Of a stretch of 11,896 nt of DNA, positions 6,655 through 11,896 are shown in pieces (position 1 is the stretch's first letter; the number at the start of each line of letters is the position of its first letter). Origin of the DNA: Deltaproteobacteria bacterium (GTDB taxonomy: Bacteria > Bdellovibrionota > FAC87 > UBA2466); NCBI GenBank assembly GCA_013205415.1, contig JABMMY010000175.1:1-11896 (forward strand), in the 5' to 3' direction. Below the pieces are notes generated by a model, which was not told the origin of the DNA, did not search any database, and was given only the letters and a program-made list of their open reading frames with translations. A program made the translations under genes and the position numbers.

Positions 6655-7339
6655 ATAGCCTCTTATCGATTCCAAACAGATAACCTTCCATGGCGATTCT
6701 AATCGTTTCCGCAAATAGTACCTCTGTCAGGCAAAATACTAGGGTAGTTCCTATTAAGAAATACCATAGGGTGAGTGATCGTTTGAGTGGCTGTCGAAAT
6801 AGTATTAAGAATGAAAGAGCGATTAAAGCATTGATAAGTCCAAGTAGGGCTCCGATTTGAAAAAAACCCAACCAAGGAAATAATAAAATAGGAAAGGCTA
6901 GTCCCCCAAGAAATCCACCAAGGTAATCGGAAAATAGAATTTGGGAGAGTGATTTAGGAGAGGGGTTCATGTGAGAGAGGAGAGGGATTTCCATTCCAAT
7001 TCCTAGCCCGAGTAAAGACACAAAAAATATTAGAACCTTTGAAGGCGCAAAGTTTAGCGCAAAGGAGAGATACATGAGGGGTACAGCTGATATGGCACAC
7101 CACGACAATAGAATCTCCACCAAAAGAAATGCCTGAAAGCAATTTTTCTCCAGTCTTTTAGTGACGAAAGCTCCAATTCCCATATTCAGCATCATGAGAG
7201 AGATCACTAGAGAGTACTGAAAGATACTAGCTCCCATTAGGAACGTAGCATAGCTACCCAGAAGCAATTCATAGGCTACACAGGTAAAGGCGACTAGGCC
7301 GGCACAAAAATATAGGTATAGAGATTGGTTTGAGGTCAT
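6653..7339 (-). CDS. Membrane domain of a membrane-type spermidine synthase, lacking the catalytic domain
   Basis: 228 residues, almost wholly membrane-embedded, with about seven helices (near 8-30, 38-60, 67-92, 100-122, 140-157, 160-182 and 189-209). The sequence matches the N-terminal membrane half of fused polyamine aminopropyltransferases: A-Y-E-L-L-L-G-S at 22-29, Q-Y-S-L-V-I-S-L at 41-48, L-G-I-G-M-E-I-P-L-L at 112-121, and S-D-Y-L-G-G near 137-142. In those proteins a Rossmann-fold spermidine synthase domain follows the last helix. Here the frame stops after G-I-D-K-R-L, just past the last helix, inside the HU terminator. No catalytic-domain remnant is visible downstream. It therefore cannot carry out aminopropyl transfer itself. 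The frame is intact and free of internal stops, so it may be a functional stand-alone membrane protein. The ATG has no Shine-Dalgarno. It is transcribed divergently from the SpeD-like gene. Confidence 0.8.
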   Translation of the reverse strand: MTSNQSLYLYFCAGLVAFTCVAYELLLGSYATFLMGASIFQYSLVISLMMLNMGIGAFVTKRLEKNCFQAFLLVEILLSWCAISAVPLMYLSFALNFAPSKVLIFFVSLLGLGIGMEIPLLSHMNPSPKSLSQILFSDYLGGFLGGLAFPILLFPWLGFFQIGALLGLINALIALSFLILFRQPLKRSLTLWYFLIGTTLVFCLTEVLFAETIRIAMEGYLFGIDKRL

Positions 7340-7350
7340 GGTTTATGAAA

Positions 7351-7360
7351 ATTATATAAT
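7351..7360. promoter_or_regulatory. Self-complementary -10 element for divergent transcription
   Basis: ATTATATAAT is a perfect 10-bp palindrome that presents the consensus -10 hexamer TATAAT on both strands (plus 7355-7360, minus 7356-7351). It lies between the divergent membrane-protein and SpeD-like genes. On the minus strand, initiation about 7 bases downstream would fall near 7344, leaving only about five bases before the ATG at 7339, which has no Shine-Dalgarno. On the plus strand the leader would be about 48 bases. The -35 regions are poor on both strands (TTGAGG at 7330-7335 on plus, spacing 19). Confidence 0.45.
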
Positions 7361-7414
7361 CATTTTTATTTTTGATGTTAAAATTTAATAAAACTTTTGA
7401 AAATAGGATGGCTC

Positions 7415-7780
7415 ATGTCCCATATTACAGAACTCATTATAGATGCTTACGGTTGTGAAGCCGATCTTAGCGATTTAAAAACACTTGAAAAGGTAGCCAG
7501 AGAAGCTTTGAAGGCTGAGGGTGCCACTGTAGTTAAATCCTCCTCCTATAAATTTCAACCGCATGGCCTCACACTTTGTCTTATTTTAAAGGAATCTCAT
7601 TTTATTATTAGCACCTGGCCGGAATACAAAATGGCGATTGTAAATATTTTTCTTTGTAATGAAACCATGGATACCAAGCGAGTGTGGGCTCAGTTTTCAA
7701 AAAGTCTAGTACCTAGTAACTTTAAGTTTCATGAAGTGACTCACGATTTAGGTCGGATGGCTGAAAAAAAACTGGCTTAA
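7415..7780 (+). CDS. SpeD-type pyruvoyl-dependent decarboxylase (S-adenosylmethionine decarboxylase family)
   Basis: 121 residues, typical for the short prokaryotic SpeD class, whose members cleave themselves to make a pyruvoyl cofactor. AdoMet decarboxylase supplies the aminopropyl donor for spermidine. Visible family features are A-Y-G-C near 11-14, E-G-A-T-V-V at 35-40, K-F-x-P-x-G at 46-51, the processing site E-S-H at 60-62 (pyruvoyl serine S61), T-W-P-E at 67-70, and C81 at the position of the catalytic cysteine. Aligned to the well-studied Thermotoga maritima enzyme (residues 55, 63, 68, 83), S55 is replaced by T53 and H68, important in processing, by S66. S63 and C83 are kept as S61 and C81. 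ATG 7415 has AGGA (7405-7408) six bases upstream; an in-frame TTG at 7397 is not needed. The symbol speD is withheld because these changes and the missing synthase domain next door make AdoMet as substrate uncertain. Confidence 0.85.
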   Translation: MSHITELIIDAYGCEADLSDLKTLEKVAREALKAEGATVVKSSSYKFQPHGLTLCLILKESHFIISTWPEYKMAIVNIFLCNETMDTKRVWAQFSKSLVPSNFKFHEVTHDLGRMAEKKLA

Positions 7781-7809
7781 TTAAATGCCATCGATTTTAA
7801 AGGGGATTT

Positions 7810-8700
7810 TTAGTATTGCCAGCTAATTTGCTTAATAATCTGATCGGTCACAAAGGCCTGCCCGTCTTTAGATAGATGATAACAATCGACTGCGAAGTAA
7901 TTTTTCTTAAATTCTGCCCGCGAGTCCATCTCAATATGAAAATACTGATTTCTAGTGCTTTTCTTTTTCCACTCTTCAGCCATAGCAAATAAAGAATGAT
8001 TGATGGCTTCAATTCTTGGTACTAAATAGCTATCTAAAGTTTTTTCCTGAAATTTTTTGTAGTGAGAAATACAGTAGGGAAAAAGTCTTTCCCAGTTTTC
8101 ATTGCAGCGATAGCGTCCTTTATCACCTTCATACCAAACATGATTGTCTAGCAAAGGATAGATACGATTAATTTCTGCAATCGACATGAAATAGGCTTTG
8201 CTACCCTTGTGCCTTCGATCCCATTCTGAAATGGCCTTATTAAAATTAGTAGAGTAGTCGGACACTAACATCTCTTGGCTTCCGGTATTGTGACAAAGGT
8301 CATTATGTCCAATGAAGAAAAACGCAATATTAGGTTCAGCTTCGCTAACGGCCTTTGCCTGAATGACCTGAGTTTCTAACGTATTGCTTTGGGCCCCACT
8401 TAATCCATAATTACGCACCTCAAACTGAGTTTCCTTCGTGGAAAGTAGATTAGCCAATACCTGGGGCCATGCCGATTGGGGTCTTTCATGCTTTAGTAAA
8501 TAGGAACGGTCCTTAGTAAGTTTAAACATCGTGAGATCGGAGAGTATGATACTCACGTCCGATAGTTCATTGTGATGAGTGGTATTGGTATGAGCTAGCA
8601 GACCTGCAGTTAGAGAATCTCCGAAGGCCTCTAAAATAATCGTTTGCGCGCGGGAAGAACATGGAAATAAAAAGAATAAACCTAGAACTAAAAATTGCAC
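7810..8700 (-). CDS. Secreted SGNH/GDSL hydrolase, phospholipase-B-like
   Basis: 296 residues. A signal peptide ends at S-R-A (16-18), so the enzyme should be periplasmic or secreted. The SGNH blocks are in order: F-G-D-S-L-T-A-G (26-33) with nucleophile S29, N-Y-G-L-S-G-A (97-103) giving the oxyanion glycine, I-G-H-N-D-L-C (130-136) with N133, and D-C-Y-H (272-275) giving the Asp-His pair. The N-D-L-C and D-C-x-H motifs with their cysteines resemble the phospholipase B branch of the superfamily, which hydrolyses acyl esters of phospholipids. About 60 residues separate block I from block II, longer than in small SGNH esterases. The GTG start at 8698-8700 is fixed by an in-frame TGA just before it and by AGGGGGG about five bases upstream. 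It stands alone, convergent with the SpeD-like gene and divergent from the flagellar operon. The substrate is inferred, not shown. Confidence 0.85.
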   Translation of the reverse strand: MQFLVLGLFFLFPCSSRAQTIILEAFGDSLTAGLLAHTNTTHHNELSDVSIILSDLTMFKLTKDRSYLLKHERPQSAWPQVLANLLSTKETQFEVRNYGLSGAQSNTLETQVIQAKAVSEAEPNIAFFFIGHNDLCHNTGSQEMLVSDYSTNFNKAISEWDRRHKGSKAYFMSIAEINRIYPLLDNHVWYEGDKGRYRCNENWERLFPYCISHYKKFQEKTLDSYLVPRIEAINHSLFAMAEEWKKKSTRNQYFHIEMDSRAEFKKNYFAVDCYHLSKDGQAFVTDQIIKQISWQY

Positions 8701-8958
8701 TCAATCCCCCCTGAGACATGGAACAATAATTGAAAAGATAGCTTTAATCAAGGACATTTAATGGCATGCTATTGCTCGGTTTAATATACCACAAACTATT
8801 GATTTTTATATTGTTTTTCCAGTTAGGATCTTCGAAGAAAAAGGTCTTTTTTTGTCACCAGTTTAGTCTGTTTTTGGATGGGGTTAGAGTTCTGAAACCG
8901 AGGTTTTAGGCGAACCTTTTGAAATTGGGTTCTTCTCAAATTCTTAAATAAAAATTCC

Positions 8959-8993
8959 GGAAAAATTTTCCATAACAAAAGGAAAATAGTTCC
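8959..8993. promoter_or_regulatory. Two tandem 13-bp inverted repeats, candidate activator sites
   Basis: GGAAAAATTTTCC (8959-8971) is a perfect inverted repeat around one base. GGAAAATAGTTCC (8981-8993) has the same length and ends, with a less perfect centre. The two start 22 bp apart, about two helical turns, so a protein bound to both would lie on one face of the DNA. Their centres are about 97 and 75 bases before the start site predicted from the downstream sigma-54 promoter, the usual zone for enhancer-binding activators. The activator itself is not in the window. Confidence 0.45.
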
Positions 8994-9035
8994 TAAATAA
9001 TAGCGTTTAACAATGTGGGTCTAGCGTAAAGAAGC

Positions 9036-9051
9036 TGGCCTCGAAGTTGCT
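9036..9051 (+). promoter_or_regulatory. Sigma-54 (RpoN) promoter for the flg operon
   Basis: CTGGC (9035-9039) and TTGCT (9047-9051) place a GG and a GC exactly 10 bases apart, the invariant feature of -24/-12 promoters (consensus TGGCAC-N5-TTGCW). The match is good at TGGC and TTGCT and departs at the A-C after TGGC. Transcription would start near 9062, giving a flgF leader of about 67 bases. Rod, ring and hook genes are sigma-54 dependent in many flagellated proteobacteria, so the context supports the call. Confidence 0.6.
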
Positions 9052-9094
9052 TTCCTTAAAGGCAGAAAAGGTAAACTAACCTGTAGAGAGTTCG

Positions 9095-9112
9095 GTTTTT
9101 TAATAAAAAAAC
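9095..9112 (+). other. Stem-loop just before the flgF ribosome binding site
   Basis: GTTTTTT pairs with AAAAAAC around an AATA loop and ends three bases before GAGAGG, the flgF Shine-Dalgarno at 9115-9120. The stem is only A-U plus one G-C pair, so it is weak and would respond to temperature. Control of translation is possible but unproven. Confidence 0.3.
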
Positions 9113-9128
9113 TTGAGAGGAATTAAAT

Positions 9129-10010
9129 ATGGATAAGGGAGTCTATATAGCCCTGTCGGGCGGAATCGCAAAAGGTCACGAGCTTGAATTGATTGCGAAT
9201 AATTTAGCCAATGCTAATACCGCAGGATTTAAAAAGGATTCGGGTACCTTCAATGAATACCTGACCGACCTCAGAAGAAATGATTCTGTCGAATCGTTAC
9301 CCAGAGAAATTATCTCCTCTTCCTCGTTGAATGGCCGACCCTCGGGAGATAAAAGCTTTGTAGAAATGGACGGAGTCTATACCGACTTTCGTCAGGGAAA
9401 TATTGAAAAAACGGGTCGCAATTTAGACATCGCTCTAGAGGGAAAAGGATTTTTTGAGGTCCTAACCCCTTCAGGAGTTCAATACACTCGGCAGGGAAAT
9501 TTTAATATTTCTCCTCAGGGAATTCTTGTGACCACTAATGGTTATCCCGTTCTTTCTAAGGCGAATAAGGTCCAAGGCTCCACTCCAATCGAGGGAGATC
9601 TTTTCGGGGTGATTGATAGTTCAGGCAAACAAACTCCATCCCCTACACGAAATCCCAGTCCCGAGCAGCGATTTATCCAAATGAGGAATGGTTCTATTAG
9701 CATCACAGAAGAGGGAATCATTCGTCAGGGAGGGGCGGATGTAGGGCAATTAAACATCGAGGAGTTTCACGAAGAACAATGGTTAGAAAAAAGTGGAAAT
9801 ACCTATTTCAAAAATGTAAACCCCTCAAATTTTAATAATGAAGCGATAAAAACAAAGACGCACCAAGGGTTTATTGAAAGTTCAAATGTGAATCCGATTT
9901 CTGAAATGACTAGAATGATAGAGGCGACTAGAGCCTATGAATCTCATTTACAGGCCATCAAAACTCACCAAGAGGTCGACGGTAAAACGGTAAATGACTT
10001 GGCAAAATAA
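9129..10010 (+). CDS. flgF: Flagellar basal-body rod protein FlgF
   Basis: 293 residues, slightly longer than typical FlgF. It forms part of the rod that crosses the periplasm, next to FlgG. The N terminus carries the rod/hook family motif: I-A-L-S-G-G-I-A, then A-N-N-L-A-N-A-N-T-A-G-F-K-K (23-36). A mid-region motif, N-L-D-I-A-L-E-G-K-G-F-F-E-V (near 98-111), is the conserved central domain. The C-terminal helix segment has E-S-S-N-V-N-P-I-x-E-M and R-A-Y-E, which polymerise with the N-terminal helix in the axial family. It is called FlgF rather than FlgG because it precedes a second, more canonical FlgG and because of its divergent N terminus. GAGAGG eight bases upstream sets the ATG. It is the first gene of the operon behind the sigma-54-type promoter. 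It is exported by the flagellar type III apparatus and has no signal peptide. Confidence 0.9.
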   Translation: MDKGVYIALSGGIAKGHELELIANNLANANTAGFKKDSGTFNEYLTDLRRNDSVESLPREIISSSSLNGRPSGDKSFVEMDGVYTDFRQGNIEKTGRNLDIALEGKGFFEVLTPSGVQYTRQGNFNISPQGILVTTNGYPVLSKANKVQGSTPIEGDLFGVIDSSGKQTPSPTRNPSPEQRFIQMRNGSISITEEGIIRQGGADVGQLNIEEFHEEQWLEKSGNTYFKNVNPSNFNNEAIKTKTHQGFIESSNVNPISEMTRMIEATRAYESHLQAIKTHQEVDGKTVNDLAK

Positions 10011-10037
10011 AAATAATTTAGCCACAAGGAGACTCTT

Positions 10038-10823
10038 ATGATTACAGCATTAAAGGCCGCAGCCTCTGGAATGGAAGCTCAAATGGCCCAAATTAATAGC
10101 ATCTCTAATAATCTCGCTAATGTGAATACTAATGGCTACAAAAAAGAGAGAGCAGAGTTTCAGGATCTACTTTATGAAACTCTACAGGAGCCTGGCGCCA
10201 ATACCTCCGCCCAAACTCAGGCCCCGGTGGGAATCCAAAGAGGAATGGGAGTGAAGGTCAGCGGAACCCAGAGAAACTTTGAAATGGGCAATCCCGTCCA
10301 CACCAGTCGTGATCTCGATATGATGGTAAGGGGCGATGGTTTTTTTATGATCGGAATGCCTACGGGGGAAACAGGTTATAGCCGTGATGGATCCTTCTAT
10401 AAATCCTCGGTAGGAAGAATTGAAACGATCGATGGATTCCCTTTACAGCCTGAGATTCTAGTGCCAGGTAATATTAAAAAAATTGAAATTGCCGATAATG
10501 GAACCGTTTATGGATTGGTTTCAGAGTCTGAACGAAGCCAATTAGGACAAATTCAATTAGCGACGTTTGTAAACAATGCGGGCTTAAAGGCTCATGGAAA
10601 AAATCTATATCTATCGACTGAAGCAAGTGGCCAACCCAACATTGGGAATCCTAATACCGGCACCACCGGTGCTATCATGCAAAGCTATATTGAGAGTTCC
10701 AATGTGGATGTAGTTCATGAAATGACCGATATGATCACAGCTCAACGGGCCTTTGAAATGAATTCAAAGGTCATTCAAACCGTCGATCAACTTTTACAAA
10801 GTACCACTACAGTCATTAGGTAA
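10038..10823 (+). CDS. flgG: Flagellar distal rod protein FlgG
   Basis: 261 residues, the normal length for FlgG, which forms the distal rod through the P and L rings. The N terminus is canonical: A-L-K-A-A-A-S-G-M-E-A-Q, then I-S-N-N-L-A-N-V-N-T-N-G-Y-K-K-E-R-A-E-F-Q-D-L-L-Y (about 22-46). The central domain has R-D-L-D-M-M-V-R-G-D-G-F-F (near 91-103) and Y-S-R-D-G-S-F. The C terminus has Y-I-E-S-S-N-V-D-V-V-x-E-M, then A-Q-R-A-F-E-M-N-S-K-V-I-Q-T-V-D, diagnostic for FlgG. AAGGAG at 10026-10031, six bases before the ATG, is a strong ribosome binding site. The gene starts 27 bases after flgF and ends 3 bases before flgA, so it belongs to the same operon. It is exported by the flagellar type III apparatus. 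Confidence 0.97.
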   Translation: MITALKAAASGMEAQMAQINSISNNLANVNTNGYKKERAEFQDLLYETLQEPGANTSAQTQAPVGIQRGMGVKVSGTQRNFEMGNPVHTSRDLDMMVRGDGFFMIGMPTGETGYSRDGSFYKSSVGRIETIDGFPLQPEILVPGNIKKIEIADNGTVYGLVSESERSQLGQIQLATFVNNAGLKAHGKNLYLSTEASGQPNIGNPNTGTTGAIMQSYIESSNVDVVHEMTDMITAQRAFEMNSKVIQTVDQLLQSTTTVIR

Positions 10824-10826
10824 CCT

Positions 10827-11516
10827 ATGAAAATATTATCTCCTCTTTTTTTATTGGCCATAGGGTGTTTTAGCTCTTGGGCTATGACGCCACAACCTAT
10901 CGTTATGGAGAAAATAACTCCGGCCGAAAAACTGAGGAGTTATATTTCTGCGGATTTTAAAAATAGGGGTCGCGTGGAGGTGGAGAGGGTTTTTTCAAAA
11001 GAGATCATCCCACAGGAGGCGACGGTCATGGCTGTAGAACCCCGTCCAGCACTAGGACTTATCAATTTTGAAATGGCATGGCAGGAAAATAGGACAACTC
11101 GACACGCCTTTGGAACCGCCTCGGTAAAATTATATGCGGCCGTCATGGTTGCGAAAACGGTGATTCAAAATAACGAAGCCTTTACGAATGAAAATTGTGG
11201 CCTTCAGGAAAGAGAGGTCTCTCCTTTTCGAATTACAGGATTTTATGATCGGATGGAGAGCTTAAAAACATTTAGAGCTAGGGGTTACATCAATCCAGGA
11301 ACCGTCATTGCGTTTAATCAAACACAGGCCCCCTATTTGGTAAATTCTGGGGAGATGATCGAATTGGTTAGAGAGACCCCCACTTTACGAGTGGCCGTTA
11401 GAGTCAAGGCGCTCGAGCAGGGCCGAGAAAATCAATGGATAAGAATTGAAAATATAAATACTAAAAAGATCAGCCAAGCCAAAGTGATTAAATCTGGCGA
11501 AGTTTCTCTTCACTAA
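10827..11516 (+). CDS. flgA: Flagellar P-ring assembly chaperone FlgA
   Basis: 229 residues, within the usual FlgA range. FlgA is a periplasmic chaperone that helps FlgI polymerise into the P ring around the rod. A signal peptide covers about 1-19, with cleavage likely after S-W-A. A-I-G-C at 11-14 also resembles a weak lipobox, so lipidation cannot be excluded. The C-terminal part carries the SAF-type domain typical of FlgA: a G-x-I-x-P-G-T-V-I start (near 153-161), A-P-Y-L-V-N-S-G-E-M-I-E-L-V in the middle, then a strand-rich end with V-R-V-K-A-L-E-Q-G. The N-terminal half is poorly conserved, as usual. The start follows the flgG stop by three bases, and its AGG ribosome binding site (10817-10819) lies within the last codons of flgG. 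Position between flgG and flgH supports the name strongly. Confidence 0.88.
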   Translation: MKILSPLFLLAIGCFSSWAMTPQPIVMEKITPAEKLRSYISADFKNRGRVEVERVFSKEIIPQEATVMAVEPRPALGLINFEMAWQENRTTRHAFGTASVKLYAAVMVAKTVIQNNEAFTNENCGLQEREVSPFRITGFYDRMESLKTFRARGYINPGTVIAFNQTQAPYLVNSGEMIELVRETPTLRVAVRVKALEQGRENQWIRIENINTKKISQAKVIKSGEVSLH

Positions 11517-11533
11517 AATACTAGGAGGTTCGT

Positions 11534-11896
11534 GTGCGACTGGTAAGTGCTGTGGGTTTACTTTTATTTATTCCCGGATGTGCTTGGTTTGGAACTAAGA
11601 GTGCGCCCCCAGAGGAGATGGGCGTGGCCCCTAAAGTAGGACATCGGTATGAAATTTCAAAGGCCGCAAAGAGAGAGCCGGGCTCTTTGTGGAGTGAGGA
11701 TTCTAGATGGAATTCAATCTACAATGCTTCAGGCGGAAGGCTTGTGGGCGATACTATTAGTATTAAAGTAAATGAGCCCTTTAAAGATCGAATTTCAATG
11801 GCGATGAATCAAAATCGACGGCCGGAGGCCACTAAAACTGCCACCGATTCGAAAGCCGATTCAAAAGCCGATCCGAAAGCCGATCCGAAAACCGAA
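11534..11896 (+). CDS. flgH: Flagellar L-ring protein FlgH (partial, 5' part)
   Basis: The first 121 codons are present and the frame stays open to the window edge. FlgH is an outer-membrane lipoprotein forming the L ring. The signal peptide ends in F-I-P-G-C, so C16 would be lipidated. Diagnostic motifs follow: G-S-L-W-S-E-D-S-R-W (50-59), I-Y-N (62-64) and R-L-V-G-D-T-I-S-I-K-V (69-79), matching the conserved G-S-L-W and V-G-D-I-v-t-V-x-I blocks. GTG 11534-11536 is chosen because AGGAGG lies five bases upstream; the GTG two bases earlier runs into a stop after four codons. After residue 90 the sequence enters a low-complexity region ending in four D-S/P-K-A repeats. Many FlgH proteins have a Ser/Thr-rich variable stretch here, but this Asp-Lys repeat is unusual. 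The gene begins 17 bases after flgA and belongs to the same operon. Confidence 0.92.
   Translation, partial: MRLVSAVGLLLFIPGCAWFGTKSAPPEEMGVAPKVGHRYEISKAAKREPGSLWSEDSRWNSIYNASGGRLVGDTISIKVNEPFKDRISMAMNQNRRPEATKTATDSKADSKADPKADPKTE
11846..11893 (+). repeat. 12-bp tandem repeat inside flgH
   Basis: Four consecutive 12-bp units related to GATTCGAAAGCC (11846, 11858, 11870 and 11882) encode D-S-K-A, D-S-K-A, D-P-K-A and D-P-K-T. Units differ by one to three bases. The array reaches within three bases of the window end and may continue. As the unit is a multiple of three, gain or loss of copies would change protein length without shifting the frame. Confidence 0.85.

Larger units (their letters stand above)
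8701..9128. promoter_or_regulatory. Intergenic regulatory region upstream of the flagellar operon
   Basis: This 428-base gap between the divergent hydrolase and flagellar genes has no supportable gene. Its left part should hold the minus-strand hydrolase promoter, which I could not place. It contains several inverted repeats: TCTTCGAAGA at 8829-8838, AAACC-GA-GGTTT at 8895-8906, and the paired 13-bp elements at 8959-8993. It also contains TTTTGTCACC at 8850-8859, shared with two other intergenic regions. The sigma-54-type promoter and the flgF leader hairpin lie at its right end and are listed separately. Confidence 0.6.

Noticed and set aside
7397..7414. Upstream TTG start giving six more residues to the SpeD-like protein
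   Set aside because: ATG 7415 has a well-placed AGGA and gives the family-typical N terminus.
8762..8776. TGGCATGCTATTGCT, resembling a sigma-54 promoter
   Set aside because: GG and GC are separated by 9 bases, not the strict 10, and it lies over 350 bases from flgF. The 9036-9051 site fits better.
11532..11534. GTG two bases before the chosen flgH start
   Set aside because: It reads only four codons before a TAA.
1..11896. CRISPR array, tRNA or rRNA, insertion sequence, integrase or toxin-antitoxin genes
   Set aside because: No spaced direct repeats, cloverleaf-like sequence, transposase motifs or paired small toxin-like genes were seen on either strand.

Overview
The window looks like a chromosomal segment of a motile Gram-negative bacterium with an AT-rich genome. 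It carries diderm lipoproteins, periplasmic signal peptides, and flagellar P-ring and L-ring assembly genes in the order flgF-flgG-flgA-flgH. This gene order, the sigma-54-type flagellar promoter and the membrane-anchored spermidine-synthase-type protein would fit Bdellovibrionota or a related deltaproteobacterial lineage. That placement is inference from gene content; no rRNA or other phylogenetic marker is present.

Layout. Positions 1-100 hold the tail of a plus-strand gene that starts outside the window, followed by its intrinsic terminator. Positions 242-1759 (minus) encode a lipoprotein with five Ig-like domains. Positions 2120-3950 (minus) hold a two-gene overlapping unit: a small exported coiled-coil protein and a large COG2509-type FAD-dependent oxidoreductase. 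Position 4130 starts a small exported protein of unknown function on the plus strand. Positions 4600-6171 (minus) encode an orphan OppA/DppA-like substrate-binding lipoprotein. HU follows on the plus strand (6323-6595) with a strong terminator. Positions 6653-7780 hold a divergent pair: the seven-helix membrane half of a membrane spermidine synthase with no catalytic half (minus), and a short SpeD-type pyruvoyl decarboxylase (plus). Positions 7810-8700 (minus) encode a secreted SGNH hydrolase of phospholipase-B-like type. From 8701 to the end lies a flagellar regulatory region and the operon flgF, flgG, flgA and flgH, the last cut by the window edge.

How the genes work together. The flagellar genes build the distal rod (FlgF, FlgG), chaperone the P ring (FlgA) and form the L ring (FlgH). 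They appear to be driven from a GG-N10-GC sigma-54 promoter at 9036-9051, with two similar 13-bp inverted repeats placed where an enhancer-binding activator would sit. The SpeD-like protein and the truncated membrane protein share a small intergenic region with a self-complementary -10 element. They look like a remodelled polyamine locus: the aminopropyltransferase domain is gone, and SpeD has changed two positions tied to autoprocessing.

The most interesting signals are that remodelled polyamine pair, the architecture of the flagellar promoter, and an in-frame 12-bp tandem repeat in flgH at the window edge. I found no CRISPR array, rRNA or tRNA gene, insertion sequence or prophage. No clearly new multi-gene system can be demonstrated from the sequence alone.
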